Source: Ruminococcus sp.
Lineage (GTDB): Bacteria > Bacillota > Clostridia > Oscillospirales > Ruminococcaceae
NCBI GenBank assembly: GCA_017472145.1
Contig: JAFUQX010000070.1
Location: 1 to 64,000 of the forward strand
Reading direction: 5' to 3'
Length of the DNA: 64,000 nt
Shown here piece after piece: positions 1 to 7,136 of the stretch. The notes under the pieces are model-generated. The model did no database searches. It was given only the letters and a program-made list of their open reading frames with translations, and was not told the DNA's origin. A program made the translations under genes and the position numbers. Position 1 is the stretch's first letter. Every line of letters begins with the position of its first letter.

Positions 1-746
1 ACCTGCGTGCGATCGAAATTTATGAAAAGCTGGCCAAGGAGAATCCGGAGCGGTATCTGGAGTATGTGGCAACGAGCTATAACAATGCCGGGAATTTCTA
101 TGCAGATCAAGGCCAGCCGGAAAAGGCGGAGGACTATTACCTGCGTGCGATCGAAATTTATGAAAAGCTGGCCAAGGAGAATCCGGAGCGGTATCTGGAG
201 GATGTGGCGATGAGCTATAACAATGCCGGGGCTTTCTATGATGAACAAGGCCAGCCGGAAAAGGCGGAGGACTATTATCGGAGGGCGATCGAAATCAGAG
301 AAAAGCTGGCTAAGGAGAATCCGGAGCGGTATCAGGCGGATGTGGCGATGAGCTATATCAATGCCGGGGCTTTCTATGATGAACAAGGCCAGCCGGAAAA
401 GGCGGAGGACTATTATCGGAGGGCGATCGAAATTTATGAAAAGCTAGCCGAAGAGAATCCGGAGCGGTATCAGGCCTATGTGGCGATGAGCTATAACAAT
501 ACCGGGAATTTCTATGCAGAGCAAGGCCAGCCGGAAAAGGCGGAGGACTATTATCGGAGGGCGATCGAAATCAGAGAAAAGCTGGCCGAAAAGAATCCGG
601 AGCGGTATGCGCCGGATTTAGCAGCAAGCTATTTCAACTACGCCATTTTCAAACAGTCTGGGGTATATTTTGCGAAGGCTCTTGAAATTGCCCAGGAGCA
701 CCCATGGCATCCATACTGCCGCCAGATCATCGATATCCTTCCCTGA
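1..746 (+). CDS. Tetratricopeptide-repeat protein, C-terminal part (5' end outside window)
   Basis: The reading frame is open from the left edge (codons from position 3) to the TGA at 744-746, so only the C-terminal 247 residues are visible. It consists of tandem 46-residue units, each 138 bp, beginning near 3, 141, 279, 417 and 555. Each reads as a helix pair with the signature YNNAGNFY...QGQPEKAEDYY, the kinesin-light-chain type of TPR used for protein binding. The last unit is degenerate and capped by about 30 non-repeat residues. Units differ by only a few bases, which points to recent expansion. It lies 18 bp before the DUF4062-like gene and is probably co-transcribed with it. Any N-terminal effector or NTPase domain would lie outside the window. 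Confidence 0.85.
   Translation, partial: LRAIEIYEKLAKENPERYLEYVATSYNNAGNFYADQGQPEKAEDYYLRAIEIYEKLAKENPERYLEDVAMSYNNAGAFYDEQGQPEKAEDYYRRAIEIREKLAKENPERYQADVAMSYINAGAFYDEQGQPEKAEDYYRRAIEIYEKLAEENPERYQAYVAMSYNNTGNFYAEQGQPEKAEDYYRRAIEIREKLAEKNPERYAPDLAASYFNYAIFKQSGVYFAKALEIAQEHPWHPYCRQIIDILP
3..680 (+). repeat. 138-bp in-frame tandem repeats encoding TPR units
   Basis: Five consecutive 138-bp units start at about 3, 141, 279, 417 and 555. The first four are nearly identical at DNA level, including synonymous positions. The fifth diverges after its first half. The period is a multiple of three, so unit number can change without breaking the frame. Confidence 0.9.
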
Positions 747-764
747 CCCGAAAGGAGACATTAC

Positions 765-1238
765 ATGGAAACCTATCAGACCTACCAGATCTTTCTCTGC
801 TCCTCCATCGTAGAGTTTGAGCAGGAGCGGCTGATCCTCCACGACTACATACAAAAGCTGAGCCGGATCACGAAAGCGGCCCGGAGCACATCCCTGATCC
901 TCCGCAAGTGCGAGAACATGGACAACAGGCTGGAGCTGGACGGCAAGCAGAATTTCTACAATCAGGAGATCATCCGCAGTGAGCTTGTGGTATTCCTCTT
1001 TGGAGAGAAGGCCGGGTCTTATACCCTGGAGGAGCTGGATATCGCCGCCGGGGCCTTCGGTGAGGACAGAAGCCGCCGTATCTGCGTGCTGTGCACGAAA
1101 GACCCCTACCACTCCGAGGAAGCGTCCCTGAAGGAGCTGGCCGGGCGGCTGGACAAGTATCGTCTCCGCTTTGCCCTTTTCTCCCATATGGATACGATAA
1201 AGCTCCATATCCTCACCCGGCTCATGGAGCAGCTCTGA
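765..1238 (+). CDS. DUF4062-like (TIR-fold) protein
   Basis: This 157-residue protein starts at an ATG seven bases after AAAGGAG. It begins with a beta strand and the pattern IFLCSSIVEFEQER, close to the 'VFISSTFxDFxxER' opening of DUF4062, and later has EIIRSELVVFLFG...SYTLEELDIA, matching the second DUF4062 block (a sensed surface followed by S/G-x-T-x-x-E). DUF4062 domains usually sit at the N-terminus of STAND ATPases or TPR proteins with predicted signalling or defence roles. Here the domain is free-standing and follows a TPR gene, so the pair may be a split version. No catalytic residue can be assigned with confidence, and the activity is unknown. Confidence 0.55.
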   Translation: METYQTYQIFLCSSIVEFEQERLILHDYIQKLSRITKAARSTSLILRKCENMDNRLELDGKQNFYNQEIIRSELVVFLFGEKAGSYTLEELDIAAGAFGEDRSRRICVLCTKDPYHSEEASLKELAGRLDKYRLRFALFSHMDTIKLHILTRLMEQL

Positions 1239-1274
1239 CGCAGGAAGACGAATGTTTGTTTTTCATAGAAATGA

Positions 1275-1303
1275 TTGACATTTTTCATAAATTATGGTAC
1301 GAT
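1275..1303 (+). promoter_or_regulatory. Sigma-A promoter of the GH5 gene
   Basis: TTGACA (1275-1280) and TACGAT (1298-1303) are separated by 17 bp, 46 bp before the GH5 start codon. Confidence 0.75.
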
Positions 1304-1348
1304 ACCAATAGATGTCTTTCAGGACTGATTTATGGGAGGATTGATTTT

Positions 1349-2971
1349 ATGAAACATTCATTCTGGAAAAGGCTGGCGGCCACCGTTGCGGTGTGCGGCT
1401 CGCTGATTCTGAACATGGCCAGCGGCGCTATGCCGACTGCATCCGCTGCACCGGATGAGTACCACGACGACTGGCTGCATGTCAACGAGAACGCCGAGAT
1501 CGTGGATATGGACGGCAACCCGGTATGGATCACCGGCTGCAACTGGTTCGGCTTTAATGTTGGCAGTCAGGTGTTTGACGGCGTATGGTCGCAGAATATG
1601 CACGATATGCTCACGCAGATCGCCGATCACGGCTTTAACTTCCTGCGTGTGCCCATGTCCACGGAGATCCTCCTCCAGTGGATGAATGGCGATCCCGACC
1701 CCGCTGTGCCCAAGGTGAATCAATACACCAACCCGGAGCTGACCCTGGAGGGGGTCGAGGGCGGCACGATCATGTACAGCTTTGATATCTGGAATCTGGC
1801 CGTGAAGTGGTGCAGAGAGCTGGGCATCAAGATCATGATCGACATCCACAGTGCAGAGACCGCTTCTGCCGGCCACCAGGTGAGCCTGTGGTATACGGAT
1901 AAATTCAGCACCGAGGACTGGTGTACAGCCCTGGAATGGTTTGCGGATTATTATAAGGATGACGATACCATTCTGGCCATTGACCTGAAGAATGAGCCGC
2001 ACGGTACGGCCGATACCCCGAATCTCATGGCCAAGTGGGACGATTCCACTGACCCTACCAACTGGAAATATGCAGCGGAAACCTGTGCGGCCCGTGTGCT
2101 GGCCAAGAACCCGAATCTGCTGATCATGGTAGAGGGTACAGAGGTGTATCCGAAGTTTGAGGAGGGTGCAGACTGGACCTCTCAGAATATTGACTATTCC
2201 AGATATCCCTACAGCTACTATCATCACACCTGGTGGGGCGGCAATTTCCGTGGGGCGAGAGACTATCCCATCGACCTGGGCGAGCACCAGAGCCAGCTGG
2301 TATATTCTCCTCATGACTACGGCCCTCTTGTATGGGAGCAGGACTGGTTCTATGACGGCTTTACCCAGGAGACCCTTCTGGCAGACTGCTGGTATGACAA
2401 CTGGTTCTTCCTTCAGGATGAGGGGATCTCCCCGCTGCTCATGGGTGAATGGGGCGGCTTTATGGACGGCGACAAGAACGAGGCGTGGATGATCTATCTC
2501 CGGGACTTTATGATCGAAAACCGCATCCATCATACCTTCTGGTGCTTCAATGAGAATTCCGGTGATACCGGCGGTCTGGTTTATGACAACTTCGGCAAGT
2601 GGGACGAGGAGAAATATGTCCTGGTAGAGCCGTCTCTCTGGCAGGATGAAAGCGGCCGCTTCATCAGCCTGGATCATACCATTGCACTGGGTGCAAACGG
2701 CATTTCCCTTTCGGATTATTACGGCGGCGGCCCGGGTACAGAGGAGCCGGTAGTTCCGGGTGTGACTCCGGGCGATATCAATGAGGATGGCTTTATCAAT
2801 ATTATGGATCTGGCCATCGCCAAGCGTATGCTGACAGAGGACAGACCGGCGGTCGTGGCCGCTTCTCCGGAGGACACAGACGGCAGCGGTACATTCAATG
2901 TCACGGACGTGGTGCGCCTTGCAAAATATGTAGTCGGACTGGATGTAACCCTGGAGGTATATGCCGGATAG
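1349..2971 (+). CDS. Secreted GH5 endoglucanase with C-terminal dockerin
   Basis: The protein has 540 residues from the ATG at 1349, which follows GGGAGGA by eight bases. A longer upstream frame has no ribosome site and would start inside the previous gene. Residues 1-33 are a signal peptide with basic start, hydrophobic core and an ASA-A type cleavage site. The GH5 barrel follows: the acid/base is Glu216 in LKNEPHG and the nucleophile Glu367 in LMGEWGG. From about residue 475 two calcium-loop repeats (GDINEDGFINIMDL and DTDGSGTFNVTDV) form a type I dockerin. Expected role: beta-1,4-glucan hydrolysis on a cellulosome-like complex outside the cell. The gene is monocistronic, with its own promoter. 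Confidence 0.93.
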   Translation: MKHSFWKRLAATVAVCGSLILNMASGAMPTASAAPDEYHDDWLHVNENAEIVDMDGNPVWITGCNWFGFNVGSQVFDGVWSQNMHDMLTQIADHGFNFLRVPMSTEILLQWMNGDPDPAVPKVNQYTNPELTLEGVEGGTIMYSFDIWNLAVKWCRELGIKIMIDIHSAETASAGHQVSLWYTDKFSTEDWCTALEWFADYYKDDDTILAIDLKNEPHGTADTPNLMAKWDDSTDPTNWKYAAETCAARVLAKNPNLLIMVEGTEVYPKFEEGADWTSQNIDYSRYPYSYYHHTWWGGNFRGARDYPIDLGEHQSQLVYSPHDYGPLVWEQDWFYDGFTQETLLADCWYDNWFFLQDEGISPLLMGEWGGFMDGDKNEAWMIYLRDFMIENRIHHTFWCFNENSGDTGGLVYDNFGKWDEEKYVLVEPSLWQDESGRFISLDHTIALGANGISLSDYYGGGPGTEEPVVPGVTPGDINEDGFINIMDLAIAKRMLTEDRPAVVAASPEDTDGSGTFNVTDVVRLAKYVVGLDVTLEVYAG

Positions 2972-3027
2972 CTTCTTTTTTGTGCGAAACGCCTATTTCC
3001 GGGGCTGAATATCATTGAAAATGTCAA

Positions 3028-3056
3028 TTGTCAGGGGCGCTGAAATTTTGTATAAT
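3028..3056 (+). promoter_or_regulatory. Promoter of the putative large RNA
   Basis: TTGTCA (3028-3033), a 17-bp spacer and a perfect TATAAT (3051-3056) predict transcription from about 3063. No ribosome-binding site or plausible gene follows. Confidence 0.75.
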
Positions 3057-3061
3057 ATATA

Positions 3062-3690
3062 TGAGCTCGGTGATAGAGGGATCTCTGCTTGACGAAGCAA
3101 GGGGCCTGCTGCGATGGACAAATCGGAGCAGAGCAATACTGCGGCAGAATGATAAACCGACTGGGCGAAAAAAGAAAAGTAGATTCAGCAACAGACGAGC
3201 CTGGCCGCAGATCGCAGCGGACTGAAATCGCAAGTATCGGAAAGGGTGTAGATTTCAGAATGTGCGGCAGGTGCTTCAGGGAATTCCTTCACAGAACAAT
3301 TTGTCCTCACTGATTCTGAAACGGATCAGAAAGCTTCCGCAAACAGGCAGGGACGTCCTGCTGCGTTGAACGGATCGGAGACTTTTATAAGGCTGCGGTC
3401 TGCTCCACATTTCTCTCTTATGGATCATACTGAACATGCTGCTGGATGGAATGGCAGGCATGAGAAAAAGGCTCAGGCCTGCACAGAAAAGCTGCGAATA
3501 GAAAATACACACGGCCTGCGGGGAATGTTTCGGTTCTGGCAAGCATTTTGCCGGTATTCAGCGCAGGGGCGTGAGTTGTTATCGTTTTATCGGGCACACG
3601 AAAGGCATAGCTTTTTGTATACTAACGAATAAAGAAAACCCCGAATCAGAGTGGAATCGTCTCTCTGATTCGGGGTATTTTTTTCTATTT
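3062..3690 (+). ncRNA. Putative large structured non-coding RNA, unassigned
   Basis: About 620 nt between a consensus promoter and a strong terminator hold no credible ORF. They do hold many strong hairpins: 3086-3090/3095-3099 (TGCTT/AAGCA); 3106-3115/3122-3131 (CTGCT+CGAT, one G-G mismatch); 3200-3209/3263-3271 (nine pairs, one bulge) enclosing 3222-3229/3251-3258 (CTGAAATC/GATTTCAG); 3310-3316/3323-3329; 3347-3351/3357-3361; 3435-3439/3458-3462; 3469-3472/3477-3480; and a three-tier stem 3515-3520/3562-3567, 3523-3526/3556-3559, 3538-3542/3548-3552. Size and ornateness resemble large RNAs such as ROOL, GOLLD or OLE, but no family motif was recognised. RNase P and tmRNA hallmarks are absent. 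The RNA reading is inference. Confidence 0.55.
3639..3684. terminator. Bidirectional terminator between the RNA and the C39-like gene
   Basis: A perfect 13-bp stem (3639-3651 with 3663-3675, CCCCGAATCAGAG/CTCTGATTCGGGG) is followed by a T-rich run on the plus strand. On the minus strand it is followed by TTTTCTTTATT. Confidence 0.9.
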
Positions 3691-4584
3691 GGGCAATACA
3701 GCCAGGGATTGCAGCTCAAAGGCCTCGTGTCGTTTTTCGGAGAGGGCCTTTTCATATTTCTGGCAAGTACCGGTGTAGGGGTCATTGAAGTAGTAGTATT
3801 GTTCATCATAGCCGATCAGAACCATGCAGTGCTCATTGGCCAGCCATTGATAGCTGCTTCCATCGGACAGATGCCATGTGCTTCCCGGAATCGGTGCTTC
3901 CATTTTCAGGCTGACCCAGACCATAACCGGAATCCCGCAGCTGATATATTCCTCACAGAGGACCGGCAGAGTCAGCCCGGTGGTATTCACATAGCGCTCG
4001 TCTGAACCGAAGAAGCGGAGGAAGGCCTTTTCAATCACCGTGGCCATACAGCCGTAGGAGGTCTCCGTTCTGGGGTCGCCGATGAAACAGGCGCTGGGAT
4101 CCGGGCCGTAGCAAAGGCCGTTCATGTGATAGAAATGATCCGATCGGTCCAGATACTGGTCGATAAAGGCCGATACAGAAAGCTCCTCTCCGGCATATTG
4201 CAGAAGCATAACGGCACTGACGGACTCACAGCCTGTAGGGAAGTCCGGCAGCTGAGCGATCTCCGGTACGCCCTCGATCCGGTAGGAATCCGGAATCTCA
4301 CGCTGGGGCGCTTCCGATGAAGCCGGCTCGGTTTCCGCAGACTCCTGCTTTTGCAGGTGATCCGAAAGAAGCGATTGCAGGTCGGCGGTTTCCATATCCT
4401 GTGCGATGCATTCATTCCGCAGCAGCTCGATCTCATCCAGGAGTCCGCTGTCTGTATCAGAAGGGGTCTCCGGCCGTTCCCCGGAGTCCGGCTCCTGGGC
4501 CGTCTTGTCCGTACAGCCGCAGAATATAACAATGGATAATCCGCACACTGCACAGAGCAGGCGCTGAAGCAGTCGGTGTGTCAT
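3685..4584 (-). CDS. C39-like cysteine peptidase lipoprotein
   Basis: The 299-residue precursor starts after GGGAGA with six bases of spacing. It has a lipoprotein signal peptide ending at Cys24 (FCGC), an acidic, glutamate- and serine-rich linker to about residue 100, then a papain-like Peptidase_C39_2 domain. Likely catalytic residues are Cys119 in PTGCESVS, His252 in ANEHCMVLIGYD and Asn267/Asp268 in YYFNDPYTG. C39-like domains process peptides or bind substrates at the cell surface. The substrate is unknown and no exporter or leader peptide lies next to it. A minus-strand promoter (TTGAAA-17-TACAAT) lies at 4619-4647, and the gene shares its terminator with the putative RNA. Confidence 0.85.
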   Translation of the reverse strand: MTHRLLQRLLCAVCGLSIVIFCGCTDKTAQEPDSGERPETPSDTDSGLLDEIELLRNECIAQDMETADLQSLLSDHLQKQESAETEPASSEAPQREIPDSYRIEGVPEIAQLPDFPTGCESVSAVMLLQYAGEELSVSAFIDQYLDRSDHFYHMNGLCYGPDPSACFIGDPRTETSYGCMATVIEKAFLRFFGSDERYVNTTGLTLPVLCEEYISCGIPVMVWVSLKMEAPIPGSTWHLSDGSSYQWLANEHCMVLIGYDEQYYYFNDPYTGTCQKYEKALSEKRHEAFELQSLAVLPK

Positions 4585-4618
4585 AGAAAATCTCCCGTGA
4601 AGTCAGAATGATATTCCT

Positions 4619-4647
4619 ATTGTAGCATATATTTCCGGCCATTTCAA
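4619..4647 (-). promoter_or_regulatory. Promoter of the C39-like lipoprotein gene
   Basis: On the minus strand TTGAAA (4647-4642), 17 bp and TACAAT (4624-4619) stand about 35 bp before the start codon. Confidence 0.65.
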
Positions 4648-4718
4648 CAGGATTTTTCAAAGATTGCAAGAAGAATGGCCCTGCCCGGGATGCATCAGCG
4701 GGAGTATGCAGAGACCTT

Positions 4719-4990
4719 TGGGGCATCCGGGGCCTCTATGGGGCCGCTGTTTTAATTTGATGCCCCATGCAAATATCACGCAATTTGGCCAAATTCTGCT
4801 ATTTTGGGGCATGTGGGGCACGTAATTGCAAAAGTCTTATATACTATAATACATGTTGTTTTGTTTTTTACGTGTTATAAGTTTTTATAATTTGAAGCCT
4901 ACGTGCCCCAAAAAGCACAAATATCACGCAATTTCGGGCTTTTCGCTTGGGGCATCTATTGGGGCATCCATGGGGCATCTAGGGGCACGA
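4719..4990. repeat. GGGGCA repeat region with two 51-bp hairpin units
   Basis: This gene-free stretch (4585-5033 lacks a credible gene) contains at least six GGGGCA motifs and two inverted TGCCCC motifs. Two units of exactly 51 bp, 4761-4811 and 4904-4954, each open with TGCCCCA and close with TGGGGCA. Each carries the same 17-mer CAAATATCACGCAATTT (4770-4786 and 4918-4934). GGGGCATC is then repeated directly at 4949, 4961 and 4972. GGGGCACGT at 4815 pairs with ACGTGCCCC at 4901. It could be a protein-binding array, a small mobile hairpin or an RNA. The function is unknown. Confidence 0.7.
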
Positions 4991-5033
4991 AATTATTTTA
5001 GAAATCAATCGGCAGCTGAAATATGTCCTTCTC

Positions 5034-5663
5034 TTATTTCATCCTTGTATAGTAGAAGATTGCCAGCTGTGTCCGATCCCGCAGCTCCAGCTTTTCCAGA
5101 ATGCCGCTGATGTAGTTGCGCACGGTTCCCTCACTGAGAAACAGCTCTGCGGCGATCTCCTTGTTGCTCAGGCCCTCTGCTACAAGGATGATGATCTCCT
5201 CCTCCTTCCGGGAGATATCATAGGCGGCGCTGTCAAAGTCCGATTGGCGGCCGCTTTTCATCAGCTCCGGCAGCCGGCTGACAACCTCCTCCCCGAATAC
5301 ACGCTGTCCCCGCAGAACCGTTTCCAGCGCCGGCGCAATGCCCTCAAAATCCTGCTTGAGGATATATCCCTTTGCGCCCATATTCATGGCCTTTACGATA
5401 TATTCATCATCGGAGAAGGTGGTGAGATAGAGGATACGGGCTTCAGGGTGCTTCTGAAGAATATGCTCACCGGCTTCAATTCCCGTCATTCCCTCCATGC
5501 GGATGTCCATGAGGAGCACATCCGGGCGGTGGCTTTCAAACAGCGCAATGGCTTCTGCTCCGCTGTGTCCGATGGCCAGCACAGAAATGCTGCCTGTGCT
5601 CTCCAGAATGGTTTTCAGGGACAGGGCCGCCAGGCGGTCATCGTCTATAACGATTATATTCAT
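5034..5663 (-). CDS. NarL/FixJ-family response regulator
   Basis: The 209-residue protein has a receiver domain (1-120) with the acidic pocket Asp7-Asp9, phospho-acceptor Asp53 in LLMDIRM, Thr81/82 and Lys103. A LuxR-type helix-turn-helix follows at about 145-205 (EEEIIILVAEGLSNKEIAAELFLSEGTVRNYISGIL, quoted here as span only: residues near 154-189). It overlaps the sensor kinase gene by ATGA, so the two are translationally coupled. It should activate genes after phosphorylation by the upstream kinase. The nearby ABC-2 exporter and DUF4097 genes are candidate targets, by position only. Confidence 0.92.
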   Translation of the reverse strand: MNIIVIDDDRLAALSLKTILESTGSISVLAIGHSGAEAIALFESHRPDVLLMDIRMEGMTGIEAGEHILQKHPEARILYLTTFSDDEYIVKAMNMGAKGYILKQDFEGIAPALETVLRGQRVFGEEVVSRLPELMKSGRQSDFDSAAYDISRKEEEIIILVAEGLSNKEIAAELFLSEGTVRNYISGILEKLELRDRTQLAIFYYTRMK

Positions 5664-6745
5664 TCGGGGTTCTCCTCCTGTTTCTTTTTCGGGATGGATG
5701 CAAACACCTGAAATCCCTTTTCAGACGGTGTGATGTTGAGAAGGCCGCCGGCATTTTCTGCACGCTCCTTCATTCCGGCCAGGCCCATTCCCGTTTCCCG
5801 GATCGTTTTGTTTCCCGTGCCGTTATCCCGGATGATCAGCTGGTAGAAGGCCGGATGCTCCCGCAGGACCACAGAGATCGTGTCTGCATTGCTGTGTTTG
5901 ACGACATTGGAAAGGCTTTCCTTGACGATTCCGATGAGACAGAGCTTGACCGATTTGGGTGCACGCTCCGGAATACCGCAGTCCAGCTCGATGCGATAGC
6001 GTTCCTCCAGCGGGGCGATGCACTCCTGAAGTGTTCTGTGCAGATGAATCGTGGTATCGTGCAGATCGTGCACACTGCTTCGGATGCTGGTCATGGCTTC
6101 ATTGAGGGTATCCTTCACGCTGGATATACTTTCGCTGAGCGTTTCATCCTTGTTGAGGATCTGTATCGCACCCACCTGAAGCAGGGAGCGTGTCAGCGAA
6201 TGGCCTACATTGTCATGGATCTCTCTGGCGATGCGGTTTCGCTCCTTCAGGGTGGCCATGTAGATCTCATTGTCCTGCTGCTGCAGGATATGCTTATTCT
6301 TTTCCGAGAGCAGAAGATGGACCTCCTCCGCCTGATCCCGCTGCTCAATGAGTCTTTTCTGAAGATCGGCCGCCGTCCGGGAACGGATGTGCAGCAGAAC
6401 TGCGATTCCGCTGCTCACCAGAATAAAGAGGGGCTGCATGGCGGTAAGGGACATCATTCCTGCGAGGAAGGCCGCTGCATAAAGCACCAGAAGGGGATAT
6501 TTCTTTATGGTCAGAACGTCATAGATAAAGAGGGGAAGGATCAGACAAAGGGAGGGAACAAGCAGGCAGAGCACGCCGTACAGGGCCAGGATATACAGGG
6601 TCTTTTTGGCTGGAAGAAGCTGTATTGCTTCGGAGCATACAGCACCGATCAGCAGTACGGCCACAGGCCGCCAGAAGCTCTCGGCCTGCATCAGGGACAG
6701 CAGGCAGAGCAGAAGCAGTCCGATTTTATCAACAATGGTATGCAG
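5660..6745 (-). CDS. Sensor histidine kinase, NarL/DesK type
   Basis: About 360 residues: five or so membrane segments in the first 140 residues, a short coiled coil, a HisKA_3 dimerisation helix with the phospho-acceptor His in AREIHDNVGHSL, and an HATPase_c domain with the N box (VKESLSNVVKHS) and G boxes (DNGTG, GMGLAGMKER). The open frame extends to 6808, but its first codon is the -35 of a strong promoter. Translation must therefore begin downstream, probably at CTG 6745 or ATT 6736 just after GGGGGTGAG, so a non-ATG start is likely. It is the partner of the adjacent response regulator. The ligand is unknown. Confidence 0.85.
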   Translation of the reverse strand: MHTIVDKIGLLLLCLLSLMQAESFWRPVAVLLIGAVCSEAIQLLPAKKTLYILALYGVLCLLVPSLCLILPLFIYDVLTIKKYPLLVLYAAAFLAGMMSLTAMQPLFILVSSGIAVLLHIRSRTAADLQKRLIEQRDQAEEVHLLLSEKNKHILQQQDNEIYMATLKERNRIAREIHDNVGHSLTRSLLQVGAIQILNKDETLSESISSVKDTLNEAMTSIRSSVHDLHDTTIHLHRTLQECIAPLEERYRIELDCGIPERAPKSVKLCLIGIVKESLSNVVKHSNADTISVVLREHPAFYQLIIRDNGTGNKTIRETGMGLAGMKERAENAGGLLNITPSEKGFQVFASIPKKKQEENPE

Positions 6746-6779
6746 AAGCTCACCCCCGGAAGCATAGAAATACAATGCT

Positions 6780-6808
6780 ATTATATCACATCCGTTTTCT
6801 TTCGTCAA
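6780..6808 (-). promoter_or_regulatory. Promoter of the two-component operon
   Basis: Minus-strand TTGACG (6808-6803), 17 bp and TATAAT (6785-6780). It overlaps the 5' end of the open frame and so limits where the kinase can start. Confidence 0.8.
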
Positions 6809-6858
6809 CGCAGAAAGATGCGTTCAGGGCAGTCGCTTATGGAAATAATCATATTGAC

Positions 6859-7087
6859 AGCTTGTCGAAAAACCTCTGAAAGCCTCCCCTTAGTAAGGGG
6901 AGGTGGCACTGCGAAGCAGTGACGGAGGGGATTGTAAGGCATGAGAAAACTTACGATTTTGCGTGCTTTTTACATCCCCTCAGTCGTCACTTCGTGCCGA
7001 CAGCTCCCCTTACTAAGGGGAGCCTTTCACGATTACCTTAAGTTGATGACATTGCCCTTACTAAGGGGAGGCTTTTTGACAGACTGA
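6859..7087. mobile_element. MITE-like repeat, copy 1
   Basis: A 229-bp element opens with AGCTTGTCGAAAAACCT and closes with TTTTTGACAGACTGA, giving imperfect terminal inverted repeats built on TGTC(G)AAAAA. Inside are paired CTCCCCTTAGTAAGGGGAG hairpins. No transposase is encoded. Its right end abuts the terminator stem of the GH-A-like gene. The same family recurs near 17050, 25904 and 32535. With the kinase promoter it accounts for the gene-free stretch 6746-7136. Confidence 0.8.
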
Positions 7088-7089
7088 AA

Positions 7090-7118
7090 CCCCGGTACGG
7101 ATATCCTCTGTACCGGGG
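7090..7118 (-). terminator. Terminator stem of the GH-A-like dockerin gene
   Basis: CCCCGGTAC (7090-7098) pairs with GTACCGGGG (7110-7118). On the minus strand only TTTC follows before the MITE-like copy begins, as if the element landed in the T-run. Confidence 0.7.
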
Positions 7119-7136
7119 TCTTTGTATATTCAGAAA

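Noticed and set aside
3..680. CRISPR-like array
   Set aside because: The repeats are 138 bp, contiguous and in one reading frame with no unique spacers; they encode TPR units.
3028..3632. Several short ORFs on both strands in the 3.0-3.65 kb gap
   Set aside because: None has a ribosome-binding site or recognisable domain, they overlap each other, and the structured RNA between a promoter and a terminator explains the stretch better.
3062..3690. RNase P RNA or tmRNA for the 3.06-3.69 kb RNA
   Set aside because: The conserved GAGGAAAGTCC-type P4 core of RNase P and the tRNA-like ends and tag ORF of tmRNA are not present.
4853..5110. 85-codon ORF on the plus strand in the GGGGCA region
   Set aside because: It overlaps the response-regulator gene end, has no ribosome site and runs through the repeat units.
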